Below are positions 15,909 through 16,596 of a DNA stretch of 16,596 bases, one piece after another (within the stretch, counting starts at the first letter, position 1; each line of letters starts with the position of its first letter). The notes beneath the pieces are model-generated. The model had not been told where the DNA came from, made no database searches, and worked only from the letters and a program-made list of their open reading frames with translations. The position numbers and the translations under genes are program-made. The stretch lies in NCBI GenBank assembly GCA_964444735.1, contig CAYUIJ010000054.1, forward strand, positions 1-16,596. The letters run 5' to 3'. This DNA is from Phocaeicola_A sp964444735. GTDB taxonomy: Bacteria; Bacteroidota; Bacteroidia; Bacteroidales; Bacteroidaceae.

Positions 15909-16079
15909 GACAGCTTTCCATTTTCCATAGAAGAATTTTACTGCCTGATAAATGTGGTTCGCCAAAATTTATGGGAAGCATATATCTTGGCAAGTCTGAA
16001 TAAAGAAGAACTTTTCATCTGTCACTTCTTTAATGCCGTTCTAAACTTAGTTGTCTGATTCTTGCATTTCCCGGTCAGC

Positions 16080-16425
16080 GTCACGAGCCGGTTTCTGTAT
16101 ATGAAAGCGGCAGGGAGGATTTCTGGAAACGGTGACGGGATAAGGGAATACGGAATGACACCTGCCATATTCGGGAAAAGAGTGCGGGAACCGTCCTCTG
16201 ACGGAGGTTCAAGAAGCCGGCGACAGGGAGAAGTCCGAAGTCCGCATCCGTGCGGAGCATGTCTTCGGCCTCATGGGGCAGAGCATGAACGGTCTGTTTG
16301 TCCGGACTGTTGGAATAATCCGTGCGAAAGCCAATGTCGCATTGACAGGCCTTGTATACAATATCTGCCGCTTCTGCCGGATTGTCCGCTATCATAGCGA
16401 CTGGCTGGCTGTCTGTAAGGGATAA
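16080..16425 (+). pseudogene. IS5-family DDE transposase remnant (C-terminal part, frameshifted)
   Basis: Two plus-strand frames together read as the end of an IS5-type transposase. The first carries REYGMTPAIFGK (about 16138-16178). After a shift of one base near 16175-16185 a second frame reads CGNRPLTEVQEAGDREKSEV, then RIRAEHVFGLMGQSMNGLF, RTVGIIRAKANVALTGLVYN and a stop at 16423-16425. The EHVFG block carries the last catalytic Glu region of the DDE nuclease, and NRPLTE...REKSxVR leading into it is typical of the group. The N-terminal two thirds, including the first Asp residues, are missing: the NigD-like gene and its terminator occupy that space. The frame shift and truncation make it inactive. 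I did not find terminal inverted repeats. Confidence 0.72.
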
Positions 16426-16435
16426 CCGTGCCATA

Positions 16436-16467
16436 TATGTTAAATCTATGTTAAATCTATGTTAAAC
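16436..16467 (+). repeat. 11-bp tandem repeat next to the transposase remnant
   Basis: TATGTTAAATC occurs at 16436-16446 and 16447-16457, followed by a partial third copy (TATGTTAAAC, 16458-16467). It starts 10 bp after the transposase stop, so it may mark the end of the inserted DNA or a slippage product. Confidence 0.75.
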
Positions 16468-16476
16468 GGGGGGGGG
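16468..16476 (+). repeat. G9 homopolymer tract
   Basis: Nine consecutive G directly follow the tandem repeat. Such tracts can slip in replication or in sequencing. No reading frame in the window crosses it in a way that suggests phase variation. Confidence 0.8.
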
Positions 16477-16596
16477 TAATGTCACTATGAACCAAAATAT
16501 ATACTTTTACGGCATGAATTAATAAATCCGTACCGGTCGGGCAAAACGGGTTCACCCAATCTTTACGGTATGTGAATTATAGAACCCGCCTTAAAA
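16477..16596. other. Non-coding window end with a weak long-loop inverted repeat
   Basis: No gene is visible. CGGGTTC (16547-16553) is inverted at 16582-16588 (GAACCCG) around a 28-nt loop. TTTACGG followed by CATGAATTA (from 16505) resembles TTTACGG followed by TATGTGAATTA (from 16562). These may belong to a gene or element that continues beyond the window. Confidence 0.25.

Noticed and set aside
15867..16058. 63-codon plus-strand frame after the NigD-like gene
   Set aside because: Its first codons form the terminator hairpin at 15877-15902, it opens with TTG or an ATG inside that hairpin, and its protein matches no family I know.
16081..16434. 117-codon minus-strand frame and 111-codon plus-strand frame at 16062-16397
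   Set aside because: Both overlap the transposase remnant. The minus frame is antisense to recognisable transposase sequence, and the plus frame is transposase only up to the frameshift.
16468..16476. G9 tract as a phase-variation switch
   Set aside because: No promoter or reading frame that it would switch is visible, and Bacteroides usually switches genes by DNA inversion.

Overview
The window looks like chromosome from a gut member of Bacteroidaceae (Bacteroides or Phocaeicola). Several promoters carry the Bacteroidota -7 element TAnnTTTG. Shine-Dalgarno sites are mostly absent, lipoproteins have an acidic stretch after the lipid-bearing cysteine, and the families seen are typical of that phylum: a PG_1098-like methyltransferase, DUF4827, ComEC without its nuclease domain, an ECF sigma factor paired with a barrel-tailed membrane protein, and a NigD-like lipoprotein.

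Layout. Positions 1-49 hold the 5' part of a tRNA-Asp on the minus strand, with its promoter. Rightward genes follow: a PG_1098-like methyltransferase (368-1567), a GNAT-like acyltransferase (1637-2767), then an apparent operon of parE, coaD and an exported S41 peptidase (2828-6866). A 270-bp convergent intergenic region (6867-7136) holds a terminator-like hairpin and a 104-bp inverted-repeat element. Leftward genes then occupy 7137-12960: glmM with a DUF4827 lipoprotein (ATGA overlap), a DHH phosphoesterase with its own promoter, and rpe-comEC (TAATG overlap).

The most interesting part is 13083-15908. A leftward ECF sigma gene overlaps by ATGA a gene whose product has a cytosolic anti-sigma-like N-terminus, one membrane helix, a long polar linker and an outer-membrane barrel. 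This is the architecture of the recently described dual membrane-spanning anti-sigma (Dma) family, whose partner sigma is Das. A NigD-like lipoprotein is transcribed divergently. The shared 152-bp promoter region is almost symmetric: a central GTTAAC is followed in both directions, after 19 or 20 bp, by the identical 11-mer TGCAGTATTTT. This suggests one sigma factor drives both the sigma/anti-sigma operon and the lipoprotein gene.

From 16080 to the end there is a 5'-truncated, frameshifted IS5-family transposase remnant, followed by an 11-bp tandem repeat and a G9 tract. I see no CRISPR array, phage genes or replication origin. Start codons were moved from the longest reading frame for coaD, the DHH protein, comEC and rpe where the sequence gave a reason.
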